Positions 22,789 through 34,459 of a stretch of DNA of 64,000 nucleotides are shown here, one piece after another. Under the pieces are notes generated by a model, which worked only from the letters and a program-made list of their open reading frames with translations, ran no database searches and had not been told where the DNA came from. The stretch is taken from NCBI RefSeq assembly GCF_021155765.1, contig NC_060114.1:3534001-3598000 (forward strand), written 5' to 3'. A program made the position numbers and the translations under genes. Origin of the DNA: Diprion similis. Taxonomy: Eukaryota > Arthropoda > Insecta > Hymenoptera > Diprionidae. How positions within the stretch are numbered: the first letter of the stretch is position 1; each line of letters starts with the position of its first letter.

Positions 22789-25700
22789 GTACGTATACGA
22801 TAAAAAGTATATATTCTACAATTTTTATTTTTATTTTCACACGTCTGTATCGTTGAACAAATCTTTCAGTTCGATAAGCTTCGGAAACAATTTTTTATTC
22901 TCTTATTTTCCGTTCGATCGACGCATTTATTATGAAATTCGATCAATGAAGTAACGAAAATGGTATCGAATTCAAAGATTTATTACAAGTGTGCACTGTA
23001 ATTATGATGTACGGCTCTTTTTTTCAAGATCCGATTTTGGAGCTGAACAGGGATTTGAAATCCGTCGAGAAATTTTGGACTGTAATTTTGAATACAGTGA
23101 ATTTTGACAAATAAATAAAATTTGACAGTAAAATTGACTAAACAGTTTGTTTAAAAAGCTTTCCCGTACTTAGAATCAAAAATATATTACGTTTAAATCG
23201 AGGCGTCATTTTTATTTATTCCATCGATTGACTCCATTTCTTCATGTAAGTTATTTGTTCTCGCGATATGTAGTGAGTTTGATTGGATGATGACAATGCG
23301 TAAGTTTGTTGAACATGAAATAATTTTGTTTGGATTGATTCAACTCGTCACTGCATACAAGTGCCTGTTTCTGTCAATGATCTAGTTCGTTTGTTTCTAA
23401 GAAATGCCAACAATAATTAAAATTTTCCACTAACAAGCCACATCGTTGTAAGACGCAATTTCACAATGTACATAACAGAAAAACACTGGTTCAGTTCATA
23501 GACGTTGATAAAGAAGAAAAAAGTTTAAAAAAACTAGTTGGTTGAATTAATTGAATAATTCCATTCTATTAGCACTTTTTTACTTGAGTTTGAATATGTG
23601 CGATGTTTTTCGCCTGAGCAGTATTTTCTGCAATAACCAGGTGTCGCCACAAAAGCATTTCCAACCGCGGAAGTAGCAGTTGGAGATTTTCAAAGTTTTC
23701 TATTTTTGCGGATACAAGCTGTAGCTGCAAAAATTTTTGGTTGATAGATTGGAGTCATTTCACCAGATGAGATGATCTTTCCGGATGTTTGTGAACCATT
23801 GGATTTTATAGCGATACTACGAGATCGCGAGTAGCTTAGATCTTGATCAAACGACACCGCCTCGAAATGCCTTCGTGATTCGCCTTGTTGATAATGATTA
23901 AAAGTTATAAAAGTTACATCTTGCTATCGCTGGACATCTTTCAGCTCATATTCCTTCGGCTCGATAACGCTGAGAGGTTCTAATCCATCAAATTTCAAGG
24001 CACTGCTTACGTAATGAGTGATAAGAGGATGATAGTCATCTGATTTCAATCTGAACGTGGATAAAACTTGAATAGCTGGTATTAAAAAATTCCATTGCCA
24101 GTAAAGGATCTATGATTTGGTTCGTTGACGTTGTAAGTGTAGAATGACTTTTACTCCCAAATATGACGTAAAAATAGACGCTGTAAGAATTAAAACACGA
24201 AATGTATCGCGTTTACGCGAAAACGTACCGTGGGTAATTCAAACCTGCTTTTATGCAATTCAATGTACATGCATATTACCGAAATACGCCTGCACTTATG
24301 CAAATCAATGTACATACTAACAAAATAAGCCTGCATTTATGCAATTCAATGGACGTATTACCAAAACACGCCTGCATTTATGCACTTCATGGTACATTTC
24401 ACCGAAATGCCTGTTCATTAATGCAATTCAGGATACATTCAAACGATATACGCCCGAGTTTATGAAATTCAGACTACATTTTATTGATATACACCTGCAT
24501 TCGTGCAATTTAGGGTGCACTCAAACGATATACATCCGAATTTATGAAGTTTAGTGTACATTTTGATGCATTTGACGCACGCCTGCATTTATGCAATCGT
24601 AAAGTTCCTCGTAAGGTACATTACCAAAATACGCCTGCATTTATGCAATCCAGGGTACATTTCACCGAAATGCTTGCTCGTTCATACGATTCAGGAACAT
24701 ATTATCGAAATACGCCGGCATTTATGCAATTCAATATACGCATTACCAAAACACGCCTGCATTTATGCAATTCAGGGTACATTTCACCGAAATGCCTGTT
24801 CACTAATGCAATTCAGGATACATTCAAACGATATACACCCGAGTTTATGAAATTCAGGATACATTTTATTGCCTGCATTTATACAATCACAAAGTACTTT
24901 TGCGACTGACATGTAACTTAAACGAAAAGTTTTGGCCAGGCGGAAAACGAATGTGATAATAATTGTTTTAGTAGAAAGTTTTTCAACTTATGTTAATTTT
25001 ATAATAATGCTCTAATTAGTTTCGAATTAGATATGAAGAAGTCTAGTTTAAAACCCAGTTTCATGTGTGTACCGATCAGACATCGACAAAATGAATAAGT
25101 GAACGTGCCGGTAAATAAACGATGGAATTGAATCAACAACTTCAGTTGGGATAAAACGTAAAAACTGTAAATCGTCGTCCATAAAATTGCGGAACGTTTT
25201 AAATTGCTTGTAATATCGCCGTAGTCGGGGCAACACGCCGTCAGGATGAACGCTGGACGTATTTTCTGCGGTGCTGTGACGAAACTGGCGCCGTTGAACA
25301 TCCTCGCGAATATTTTCGTCAGAAACTCTGGATGCGACAAAGCGTGAGTAGCCCTCAGAGGCTGGAGGGCGAAATTAGGCAGCAGAAAAAAGTCACAGCG
25401 AGTGGCTTTCCAATGCTTTCCATGGCCACCCGAGTCGCGCTGGCAATTGTTACTGCATTTGTTTCTACACGCTCCTTTTTTTCGGTGTTCCTTTGTTTCT
25501 TGCCTGACGCCACACGCGATTAAACAGAAATAGCGTCATTCGTTAAAAGAAGCTCGTGCAGTTATTCAAAGAATTATTGTACTACGTAAACTAGTACATT
25601 CAATCAAAAGTTAGATTAGAATCCCGCATACATCATGACTGCCGTAGAAATTTGCAAAGGGATGGATTTTTTCACGGAGCGATCAGAACCAGTGTAATGT

Positions 25701-28700
25701 CTCGAAAGATTCGCACAATTCATTTTTATTATTGCAACAGTGCCGATAATTTTCGTATCTAATATATTATTGAACAATATTATTATCGCTGTAAATTTTT
25801 TCTGCGCATATAATATGTTCTCCTGATCGCGTCGTGTGTGCAAGAGTGTAATTATACTTTCACGAGCCTCGTGTTTTTTTTTTTTTTTGTTGTTTTTCTC
25901 CTCTTTTCCCAATCCAAATTTCCCTTTTCACCGCAAGCACCCTTTTTACCATCAATGAGACATTTTTATTCCTTTCAGTTGAGAGGAGAGGGTTTATTTA
26001 TTCATTGAATTGCATTTTATTGTTTCGCAGTAAGAAAAACACGATGGTCGACCAGGCAGTGCTGGACAAACTTGAGACAGGCTACGCCAAATTGGCGGCG
26101 TCGGACAGCAAGTCTTTGCTGAAGAAATATCTGACCAAGGAAATCTTCGACCAGCTCAAGACTAAGAAGACTTCCTTCGGCTCCACTTTGCTCGACGTGA
26201 TCCAGTCCGGATTGGAGAACCATGACTCCGGCGTTGGTATCTACGCCCCTGACGCCGAATCATACACCGTCTTCGCCGACCTCTTCGACCCCATCATCGA
26301 GGACTACCATACCGGGTTCAAGAAGACCGACAAACATCCACCAAAGAACTTCGGGGACGTTGACACCCTTGGAAACCTTGACCCGACTGTGAGTCATTCG
26401 CTAAGCGATTTTACTTCTACCCTGTAACGGAAAATTAAATTGAACTGCACACTTTAAATATTGATCCGTGGAATCTCACTGTTATCAGTGAATTGTCACT
26501 CGGATTCAATCACACGTGCATCACTGGAAAAAATGGTGACTGTTAACTCTTACCAGTGAAATTCCATTGATTTATATTTAACGCGGTTAAATACGTTTGA
26601 AATGATTGTACTTTAACAATTCTAATCGTCATAGTTTTGGGCGTTCGACACGTGATAAATTCTGTATATATAGCAATTTAGTTATTTCCGTTTAATTGTT
26701 TTCATAAAATTAGCCAACATTAAGATCGAATTTAGTCGCTTTTTTTTAATTCCATTCCAGGAGTCAATAAAAGCGTTCACGATATATTTGAAATTTGTAT
26801 TGTTTAACGGTCTTGAGCTAGGGGTTGGGCATAAACTACGTAGCTCTTTAAGACTACGGCGCGTCGTGAAAAAAAAATTTTACACACTAAAAAATTTATA
26901 AACAAATATTTATTAAAAAATATTTCTTACTCTAAGAAATCCGCAGGGACAAATGACGAGACTGGTCACGCCTGCGAATTATTATTAACAGGAAAAAAAT
27001 TGTTCTCAACTATTATTAGAGATGAAAAAGTCAAATCTTAATCGTCTACAAATTTCATAACATGAATTTTTTTTCGAGATATTTTTCGTAAAAGAATAAA
27101 ACAGGACGATCATGATCCGAACGTTGGTTAGCCTAAACTTGAAAAAAATTAATGATTCCAACGAGATGCAATGATTCTTGTAGTATGGCTTCTACACATC
27201 TAAAATTCAGGCCGAAGAGACATATGTTTAAACTTTTCATAAAACCTGGTTTCATTTGCGAGTTACAGTCATGATTTGACAAATTTAAGGGGGAATTTTA
27301 TCAGAACTTTGTGTCTAGAGATCACGTTGAAATGAAATTTTCAAAAAAATTGTCAGTCCTCTTTTCCATAGGTATAGTATAAAGTAAAAAAGAAAAAAAA
27401 TGAAGTGATTTAAAGATTGAAATAAAAAATCTAACACAATTTCAAAAATGGTGCTTCATATACATTGAAGTTTGCTTGTTATTATAATATTTAACGTCAA
27501 ATCTTATTTCAGGGTGAATTCATTGTCTCTACTCGCGTGAGGTGCGGACGTTCCCTCGAGGGTTACCCCTTCAACCCTTGCTTGACCGAAGCCCAGTACA
27601 AGGAAATGGAAGACAAGGTTTCCAGCACCCTGTCTGGTCTCGAAGGCGAGCTGAAGGGTACCTTCTACCCACTAACCGGAATGGCCAAGGACGTCCAGCA
27701 GAAGTTGATCGATGACCACTTCCTCTTCAAGGAAGGCGACCGTTTCCTCCAGGCCGCAAACGCTTGCCGATTCTGGCCGACTGGTCGTGGAATTTACCAC
27801 AACGACGCCAAGACTTTCCTTGTTTGGTGCAACGAAGAGGACCATCTTCGCATTATTTCCATGCAGCAGGGAGGTGACCTTGGAGAGGTGAGTTTTACGT
27901 TGGGAGATGAAAATTTCCGACCGGATGTCAGCTTAAGATTTGTCATATACGGGGGGGGGGAGGGGAGGGTGTAAGAGGAATTGAAAAAATTGATGAGTCC
28001 GAATTCAATACATTTTTTTTGACTCCGTTACAAGATAGTGAAACATAGAGGATTCGTTAAGTTTAAAAAATACGTACATAAAAATTTATGACAAACAGAT
28101 ACTAAAGTTGCAAAAAATAGATCAGGTATCGATTTTGCATTTGAAATTGATTTAATCAGAGGTTAGAAATCTATCAGAGTCTATCGATAACAGTTTTCTT
28201 TACATTTTACTATTACTGTTCTTTGATGAAAATCAATATCCCCGTGATACCAACGTGATAAAAAAAGTGTTTTATTGTCAGTGAAAATATAGAGAATAGT
28301 CTTCTCAACAGAATATGCTGTCGTTGGATGAAATCTGACAAATTTATTATTTTTAAGTGGTATAAGACGAAGAGTCGATGTCTACCGTCTAATACTTAAT
28401 TTCAGTTTTATTAATTTTTCTTTTACATTTTGTGGAAAAGCTCGTAAGTCAATAATACGTAAATTTGACAAATCTTCAATGTGTGACAATCTTGTACTAA
28501 ATAAGCGAAAAAGTATTGATTCCCGACTCGTCAAACTCCCTCATGAGGCCTCAGATGTTTTTGCAATTTGACTTTCGATGTCGACATCGAATTTCGTATA
28601 CGATTGTTCATATTTCACGCAATTATTTGCAATGAAAATTTTTTTCGACTTAATTTCCAAAGAACCGTGATTCCATTAATAATAATAATAATGCTACGTG

Positions 28701-31286
28701 GATCTCTTTTGACCACTTTACGAGGAAATCGCGAAAGTTTCCAATAAAAATAATAAAAGTTGGTGCAGAACTTGAGTTGAAAACCGTTGTTACTAAATTC
28801 CTTCAATTTCAATATACATTCAGAAATTGCAAAAAATCTTCACAAGCGATGAAAAATTTCCTCTCGTTTATCAAATCGTATATATTTAACATAAATAAAG
28901 CCACTTGATCTGAAAAATTACGGTCTAACTCTTTGAAATTCCTAAACACTTGACATAATTTCGATGATGATCGATATGAAAAACGATTACGGAACGACCT
29001 GAAAAGAGAGCATGAACATTCCTTCACGGTTTATAAATGATTTGCAAGTTTTGATAAATGACACAATAATTTCTGAAAGAAGGGAACAAAATGGAATACA
29101 GAATTTCGTCCAATTAAGATGAGGTTACCTGGGCGTTTAGTCACACCTAATACGTCTTTCGTTTTCTCCAGGTTTACCGTCGTCTCGTAAAAGCTGTGAA
29201 TGACATCGAGAAGCGCATCCCCTTCTCCCACCACGAGCGTCTCGGCTTCCTGACCTTCTGCCCCACAAACCTCGGCACCACGGTTCGTGCTTCTGTACAC
29301 ATCAAGGTGCCAAAGTTGGCCGCCAACAAAGCTAAGCTGGAGGAAGTTGCCAGCAAGTTCAACCTGCAGGTAAGCTGAACCTGCAAGAATTCACCAGACA
29401 ATTTTTACCAAGATCATTCACTGTCAGTTTGAACTTGCAAAGTTCTGTGACTTTTCCGCGTTTCTCTGATCGGAATCGGGCTTCTTCCTAACCTCTTAGA
29501 TATCTGGGTCATGAATGGTAAGCAGAGAGTTCTGAGTACTAGTGGATGCGAAGTTTTGGTTTGAATTGCATACACATTAGCTTTGTTGGTAATATCATCA
29601 TTAGGTATCATCTACCGTGACAGGCTTAGAGGTCTAAACACTCAAATGCGCATGCGCCAAATCACGTGATTCGTTAGTATAAATGGTGTGCCTAGGAGTG
29701 CAGCTTCTTTTTCCAAAAAAGTTTCTCTCTCGCGTTGGACTGGACTTAAGTAAGATGTGTACCAACGCGCCAAAATACCCTAGATCGGTGGTGCGAAATG
29801 AACGGGACTTTAAATAACTCACACCACAACTATACATGATCGCATTAACGAGCAGAGTAGCATTCCCCAGAAAATCAATTCCCTAACAATATAGGGATTT
29901 TTTAGACGGTTGGTACACGTCTCACTTAAAGGCTTTGAGACCTCGAAGAGAGGTGCGTGTCGTAGGAGTTCTAGGCACACCACGGATTCAACTATTTCAC
30001 ACCAATTTTTTTGTCTGCTTGTCAGATAGACCAACGTCAGAGTTGAGTTCTAATTGCTATTGGAAATCGAGGTTACGTTACCTCGAGAATTTTAGATAGC
30101 CAAAATGTAATGGGCATACATTTAAGTTAACCTAACCTCGAAACGTTTGCGCACGTTGCCAGTTTGTGCCGGAGAAATTAGACAGGTTCGGTCGTCTTGT
30201 CTGAGCAGATCAAAAACTTATTGACGGATGCGCACTCGGATTTCTGGTTTTCTGAGACTGGTATATAGAAATATATAATAATAACCGAGCGCACACAGCA
30301 AGCGAGAAAAAAATCATGCACAGTTGATTTCAATTAATAATAAAACCAGAAATTACACATTCAAATGTTCGAATATTCGAAGTTCAAAAAATCGCAAGTA
30401 TTGTTTATTAAATTGTGTAAAAAATCCCCAGACATTTTTCAGTTTTCCAGACAAGTATCTCTCCGTAATAGCGAAGAATTATCACATCGCATTTCTTGAT
30501 ATCATGATGTAAACCCATATTTACTCAAAATTTTGAAGTATCAATATCTTTGCCATAGAATGTTCAGTAAGTTTGATCAGAAGTTGGGTCACCGCGGTAA
30601 AGAAATTTCCTCTTACCTACAAGTGATATATGTAATTTCTTATCTGCAATGAGATCTTCTTTGAAGTTATATTTGGATACTATTGAAGGATGTATCAAAT
30701 ATACAGTCCAGTCAAAGACCCGGAAGCATAGAATTCATTCAGCATTATAATATGCCGCCGTAGTTCATGAAAATCGTTCAAACGATGCGATTTTTTCATT
30801 GTAGAGAGTTAAAACTGAGATCTCTTCGAAATCTGAAGCAGAAATATTGAAGCAGAAAACGGTTCTTTGCAAAAAAATGTCTGTTTCATCTAAATTCAAC
30901 TCAGTGATTTTCATTTGTAGTTTCAAACTTCCGTTACACCATATCCCTGTCTATAACGTTTTTTTAAATGGATTGTACGTTTGGTACAATCTTAATGAAT
31001 TGCAAAATGTTATTCATGGCGACAAAGAATTTTCTTTTGCAATCAATCTTTTAATTTGTGTATCTACAATCGTTGAATAAGATTTTCTTCCGCTCTCTTC
31101 AGACTGAGACTTTGATATTTTACCGTTATTTTCTAGGTCCGCGGTACTCGTGGCGAACACACTGAAGCCGAGGGTGGAATCTACGACATTTCCAACAAGC
31201 GACGCATGGGCTTGACCGAGTACGACGCCGTGAAGGAGATGCACGACGGAATCGCCGAGCTTATCAAGATCGAGAAGGAGCTCTAA
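22748..31286 (+). CDS. Argk: arginine kinase, five coding exons (long isoform 373 aa, short isoform 355 aa)
   Basis: Phosphagen kinase that moves phosphate reversibly between ATP and arginine, buffering ATP in muscle and nerve. Coding exons are 22748-22788, 26031-26388, 27513-27887, 29172-29369 and 31137-31286; every junction has GT/AG borders and keeps frame. From the ATG at 26044 the product is exactly 355 residues, the usual insect length. Visible family marks are the N-terminal helical domain ([17 protein letters not shown]), the STRVRCGRS substrate-loop region, NEEDHLRI (carrying the catalytic Glu near residue 225), FCPTNLGTT with the reactive Cys at residue 270, and RGTRGEHTE with the second catalytic Glu at residue 313. 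Exon 1 adds 18 residues beginning MGGCTSK, so two starts are likely, from different first exons or promoters. Codons in the core are much more GC-rich than the flanks, as expected for a highly expressed gene. Identification is secure; only transcript starts are uncertain. Confidence 0.97.
23540..24109 (-). pseudogene. decayed coding sequence of unknown family, antisense in arginine kinase intron 1
   Basis: Reading the minus strand from 24109 in one constant frame gives 61 open codons (including [20 protein letters not shown] and [19 protein letters not shown]), a TAG at 23926-23924, then 77 open codons ([35 protein letters not shown] and [17 protein letters not shown]), a TGA at 23692-23690, and further open codons to about 23540. 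The peptides have ordinary composition, unlike chance frames in AT-rich DNA. No start codon or splice sites were found. I do not recognise the family. Two in-frame stops suggest a pseudogene, but a gene with an intron hidden near the stops is possible. Confidence 0.4.
24244..24895 (+). repeat. minisatellite, ~42-bp unit, with higher-order duplication
   Basis: About 15 units follow the pattern CCTGCATTTATGCAATTCA then GTACATT...ACCGAAATACG. The block at about 24332-24480 recurs at about 24729-24868 in the same order, so several units were duplicated together. Frames of 70-121 codons across it (repeating [14 protein letters not shown] or LHLCNSG-like words) arise from the repeat. It lies inside arginine kinase intron 1. 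Confidence 0.85.
26031..26388 (+). CDS. Argk: arginine kinase exon 2 (common N-domain exon, with internal start of the short isoform)
   Basis: The acceptor TTTCGCAG ends at 26030 and the donor GTGAGT starts at 26389. The ATG at 26044 (context ACGATGG) starts the canonical 355-residue protein, [11 protein letters not shown]. The exon encodes residues 1-115, the helical N-terminal domain and the start of the phosphagen kinase fold, ending in GNLDPT. It can be entered from the myristoylation exon or from an untranslated exon. Confidence 0.96.
26389..27512 (+). other. arginine kinase intron 2
   Basis: GTGAGT to TTTCAG. AT-rich, with no inserted element or reading frame noticed. Confidence 0.8.
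27513..27887 (+). CDS. Argk: arginine kinase exon 3 (catalytic domain)
   Basis: This is a phase-0 exon between the acceptor ending at 27512 and a GTGAGT donor at 27888. It encodes residues 116-240, starting [18 protein letters not shown] and including FYPLTGM, the [16 protein letters not shown] stretch and [11 protein letters not shown], which bind nucleotide phosphates and arginine in this family. The conserved frame ends in GGDLGE. Confidence 0.97.
27888..29171 (+). other. arginine kinase intron 3
   Basis: GTGAGT to TTCTCCAG. Contains a G-rich run near 27951-27970 and otherwise plain AT-rich sequence. Confidence 0.8.
29172..29369 (+). CDS. Argk: arginine kinase exon 4 (reactive cysteine exon)
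   Basis: This is a phase-0 exon with acceptor TTCTCCAG and donor GTAAGC at 29370. It encodes residues 241-306, including [19 protein letters not shown], where the conserved reactive Cys is residue 270. It ends in FNLQ, which joins directly to [10 protein letters not shown] of the last exon. Confidence 0.97.
29684..29982. mobile_element. 299-bp fold-back MITE, copy 1 (arginine kinase intron 4)
   Basis: Ends TGGTGTGCCTAG and CTAGGCACACCA are inverted repeats. Further in, TTAAGTAAGATGTGTACCAA is mirrored by TTGGTACACGTCTCACTTAA, so the arms are about 100 bases with interruptions. A second copy lies at 59694-60026. No coding capacity; target duplication unclear. Confidence 0.8.
31137..31286 (+). 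CDS. Argk: arginine kinase exon 5 (C-terminus, TAA stop)
   Basis: The acceptor TTTTCTAG ends at 31136. The exon encodes residues 307-355: [30 protein letters not shown] and the terminal [11 protein letters not shown], followed by TAA at 31284-31286. Glu313 is the second catalytic carboxylate of the family. Confidence 0.97.
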   Translation, partial: VRGTRGEHTEAEGGIYDISNKRRMGLTEYDAVKEMHDGIAELIKIEKEL

Positions 31287-31757
31287 TAACCCGATCCTTC
31301 CGTTAAGACAAGACAAGACAAGAAAGATATTTAAAGCAAAGAAAAGTAACAAATCATAAATAATAACTATTGTTTCACGCGGACATGTACAACAGCAATA
31401 ACAACATGGAATAGAAAGAAACAGGAAGATCAATTTTCACAACAGCGAACAGCGAAAACCCCTGGATTTCTTCCATCAGTCCCACAGGTCGCTGCATTCT
31501 GTAAAAGAAAGTTCAGAGCTTTTTACCCCCGTACTAATTACCACCCTTCGTCTCGTTATATTATATATATACACATGTATGTATATATAATATACGTATG
31601 TATAGCAATTAACACACAGCTATATTAATATTATATTATTATTGTAATTATTATTTTAATCGTACGACTACTACGTTAAATTACCGTATCGTTATTAATA
31701 ATTATTACTGTTATTATTATTAATTATATCATCTTTATCGTAGTTCCTTTTAATTAG

Positions 31758-31789
<32 letters not shown>

Positions 31790-32190
31790 CACAACGTATA
31801 CCAAAAAATGAGAGATTAAATACTGAAACAAGTACGGAGATGCTTAGCAATTTTATGTATTATAACAATACAAACTACATCGCATGGTCAGTATTCATAT
31901 TTATATGTTGTAACGAATTGAAAATCACAAAGAGCCTGGTATATACTATCGACCTATGTATGAGGTATTATATAACGATGTACCTACATTGTACACACCT
32001 GAAATGCAGTATTCCTCAGGGCACCAGATGCTGTTACATTATCGACTTGTTGTTGTTGTTTTTTTTTTCTTCGCTTTTATTATTGTTACGTGCTATAATA
32101 AAATATTCGTCACCGTGCAGACGACAAACCAGTGCAGACGAAAAACGTATATTGTGATTTTAATAAACCGTTGTTATTGTTGGGTGTAAA
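31287..32190 (+). other. probable arginine kinase 3' UTR with poly(A) signals
   Basis: About 900 bases of AT-rich sequence follow the stop codon, with TA-repeat tracts at 31557-31620 and 31757-31790. AATAAA hexamers lie at 32097-32102 and 32162-32167, and the second is a plausible cleavage signal. The extent is inferred from these signals only. Confidence 0.55.
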
Positions 32191-33480
32191 TTACACTGGT
32201 GTAACGGTGTTTGATCGGTCTAGCAGACGCATGCGTATAGAAAATTGTTCGTCTATGTAGGTATAATACACCATTATTGTACTGCGATCACAGGCGCTTA
32301 GCAAGTGCCGGATTGAATCTAGTTGTGATTTGACTAAAGATTTGACCGACGTTTTTGTACACTCGCGAGGCTTCAGTGTAAGCCGTCACCGCATTATGTA
32401 CCAGCCAAATAAATTGAACACACCAAATAAAAAGACATACATCTAATCAACCTTATATGATTATCGTTTTTTTTACCGAATCCACACTTTATGCTATAGA
32501 AAAGTTTTTCTTGGTTTGGATTGGTTGTTCCTTTGGTGTGATCAGGTAGATAAAAACTAAAATATGAAAAGGATTGTGCTTGGGATAAATGGAAAATTGG
32601 ACAACAAAGTATTGTGTAAGCTCCTATGCTAATTCGAATTTTAAGCAGTAGGAATTGCATGTAAACTCGCCCTACAAATTTATAAACATGCTCTAGATTG
32701 AGGATAAAAATTGTCGACGTGACGGAACAAAGTAAAAAAATAGGTAAATAACTTTATCTAGACAGAGATTTTTCGAAATTGAGTTGCAAAAACTTATTTA
32801 CCACAAAATGAATGGCTTGAGTATTAGATCTGATAAAAATCAGTCAATTCCCATCATCATGCGTATAGTTGGTTAATTGTCCTTGTAACTAAGTAATCTT
32901 TTGAGTGATGTAATTGAACAACCGGAAGTAACTGATTTATAGTATCAATCATGTTTCTATTTGTTGTTACGTATGTTATTAATTAACGGAGCCATAATTG
33001 AGGCTCTGGGCTGATATTACCAACGGTTTTTTGAATGTTTGAAAACTGGTGAAATTTGAATTCAGTCGTACATAATTTATTTTCTGAAGTTTACGGTTCA
33101 CCCGTTACAAAGAACAGAAGCATGATAGTTTTCGATTGAAATAATATTCTACTACATGCATTCAAGTAATTAGAATAGATTTCGTCGATTGTTGGCCATG
33201 GCATTTTTATTTGAAAAGTTAACGCTTCGACCGGGCGTTGCCGACCATCTTCAATTTTTCATCAATCATTACAATTTTCAACTAACTGCAATGAATTTCA
33301 ATGAAAATCTAAGCGTAAGTTTGCAATATGAGTCGTCGGACTTAAGAGTTGTCTTTTCAGTAATCTGCGCATGCGTATTGGAAGAGTCACCCTACCATTA
33401 TAGAAATAGGTTTGTGTACGGAAAACATGCATAGAAAAACACGTAAAACATAGTCGCGGTATACATAAACACATATGTTT
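32191..33480. other. intergenic, no feature seen
   Basis: AT-rich sequence after the arginine kinase poly(A) signals. No repeats or coding-like frames recognised. Confidence 0.5.
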
Positions 33481-33850
33481 CTCACCTTTTGCGTCCTAAT
33501 GTTAACCATACGTCTTACTTGCTAACTCTCTCACGTTTCTTATCGTAATCTTCTAGTACCTTTTCTGTCTCCCTATCCCCATCCAGCCTCACACCACTCG
33601 CTATCACCTTATGCAGCCAATTCTATTCCCCACTATTCTGAACGCTCACATATTTTCTGTATCCACACTTTGTCTCCAAATTGCACTTCTAATGTTCGAT
33701 AAATATACTTCCATTCCATCTTCCATCAAATACACGTCATATCCATTTTTAACAAGTCAACTCCCATCCCGTTCTTCATATAACAAAGGATCAACTCCAA
33801 TTCCAACATTCAAATAATCCATTTCGTTCAACTACACATTGAAATTCATG
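33481..33850. other. pyrimidine/A-rich, G-poor tract
   Basis: The + strand here is almost free of G for about 350 bases (for example CTCCCATCCCGTTCTTCATA). Such strand bias is unlike the flanks and could mark a non-coding transcript or a remnant. No gene is recognised. Confidence 0.35.
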
Positions 33851-34019
33851 ACGATACGAGTAAAGCATTACATTCGTATATACGAATGTGCAGATACATT
33901 CAATCATAAGCCATAATATGAATTTTCACTCCTTCCTTCGTTCTTTGAGTAGAGACGTCGAGAGCAGCGACGAGGTCGGATCCAAAGGCACCCGAAACTA
34001 CGTCTCGGGTGGGTATACC

Positions 34020-34330
34020 CTGGTGAAAATGATTTCTACAATTTTCGTCGAATTTTTGGGAAAATCGGGACATTTTTTACAATTCGAAAAAAAAATTGTT
34101 TTTGTACGAAATTGTAAATATGCCTAGTTTCAGTAGTTACTCATAAAAACTTGTAAGTGTTCATGAAAATTTTAATTTTGTCAGTAAAAAGTCTAGTAGA
34201 TACTACAACTTTTAACGATAATTAACAATTTTTTACGAAAAACCAAGCATATTTACAATTTTTCACGAAATAATACGAAATGTTCCAATTTCTGTAAAAA
34301 TTCGTTGTAGTAGAAATTTCCACCAAGTTA
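34020..34330. repeat. degenerate dispersed repeat rich in 'TTTTACGA'
   Basis: Words such as GTAAATATGC, TTTTTTACGAAAAA and GTAGATACTACAAC recur inverted or in related form here and at 43829-44385, 46478-46760 and 52540-52985. Ends are not defined. Confidence 0.4.
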
Positions 34331-34459
34331 TACATAAAGACATATTAACAGCTGCTCTCGTAAAGTGATTGGTGGAACCCTTCTGATTGCAAAATCTAAA
34401 AGTTGCCAAGACGAATGAAACTTGCACGGCCTTCATCGGGATCAACAATCGAGTAACAT

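Noticed and set aside
24244..24895. Regularly spaced repeats resembling a CRISPR array
   Set aside because: Units are contiguous and diverged with no unique spacers, and the genome is an animal's.
24253..24909. Overlapping 70-121-codon frames
   Set aside because: They are translations of a 42-bp minisatellite whose unit length is a multiple of three; repeated words, not a protein.
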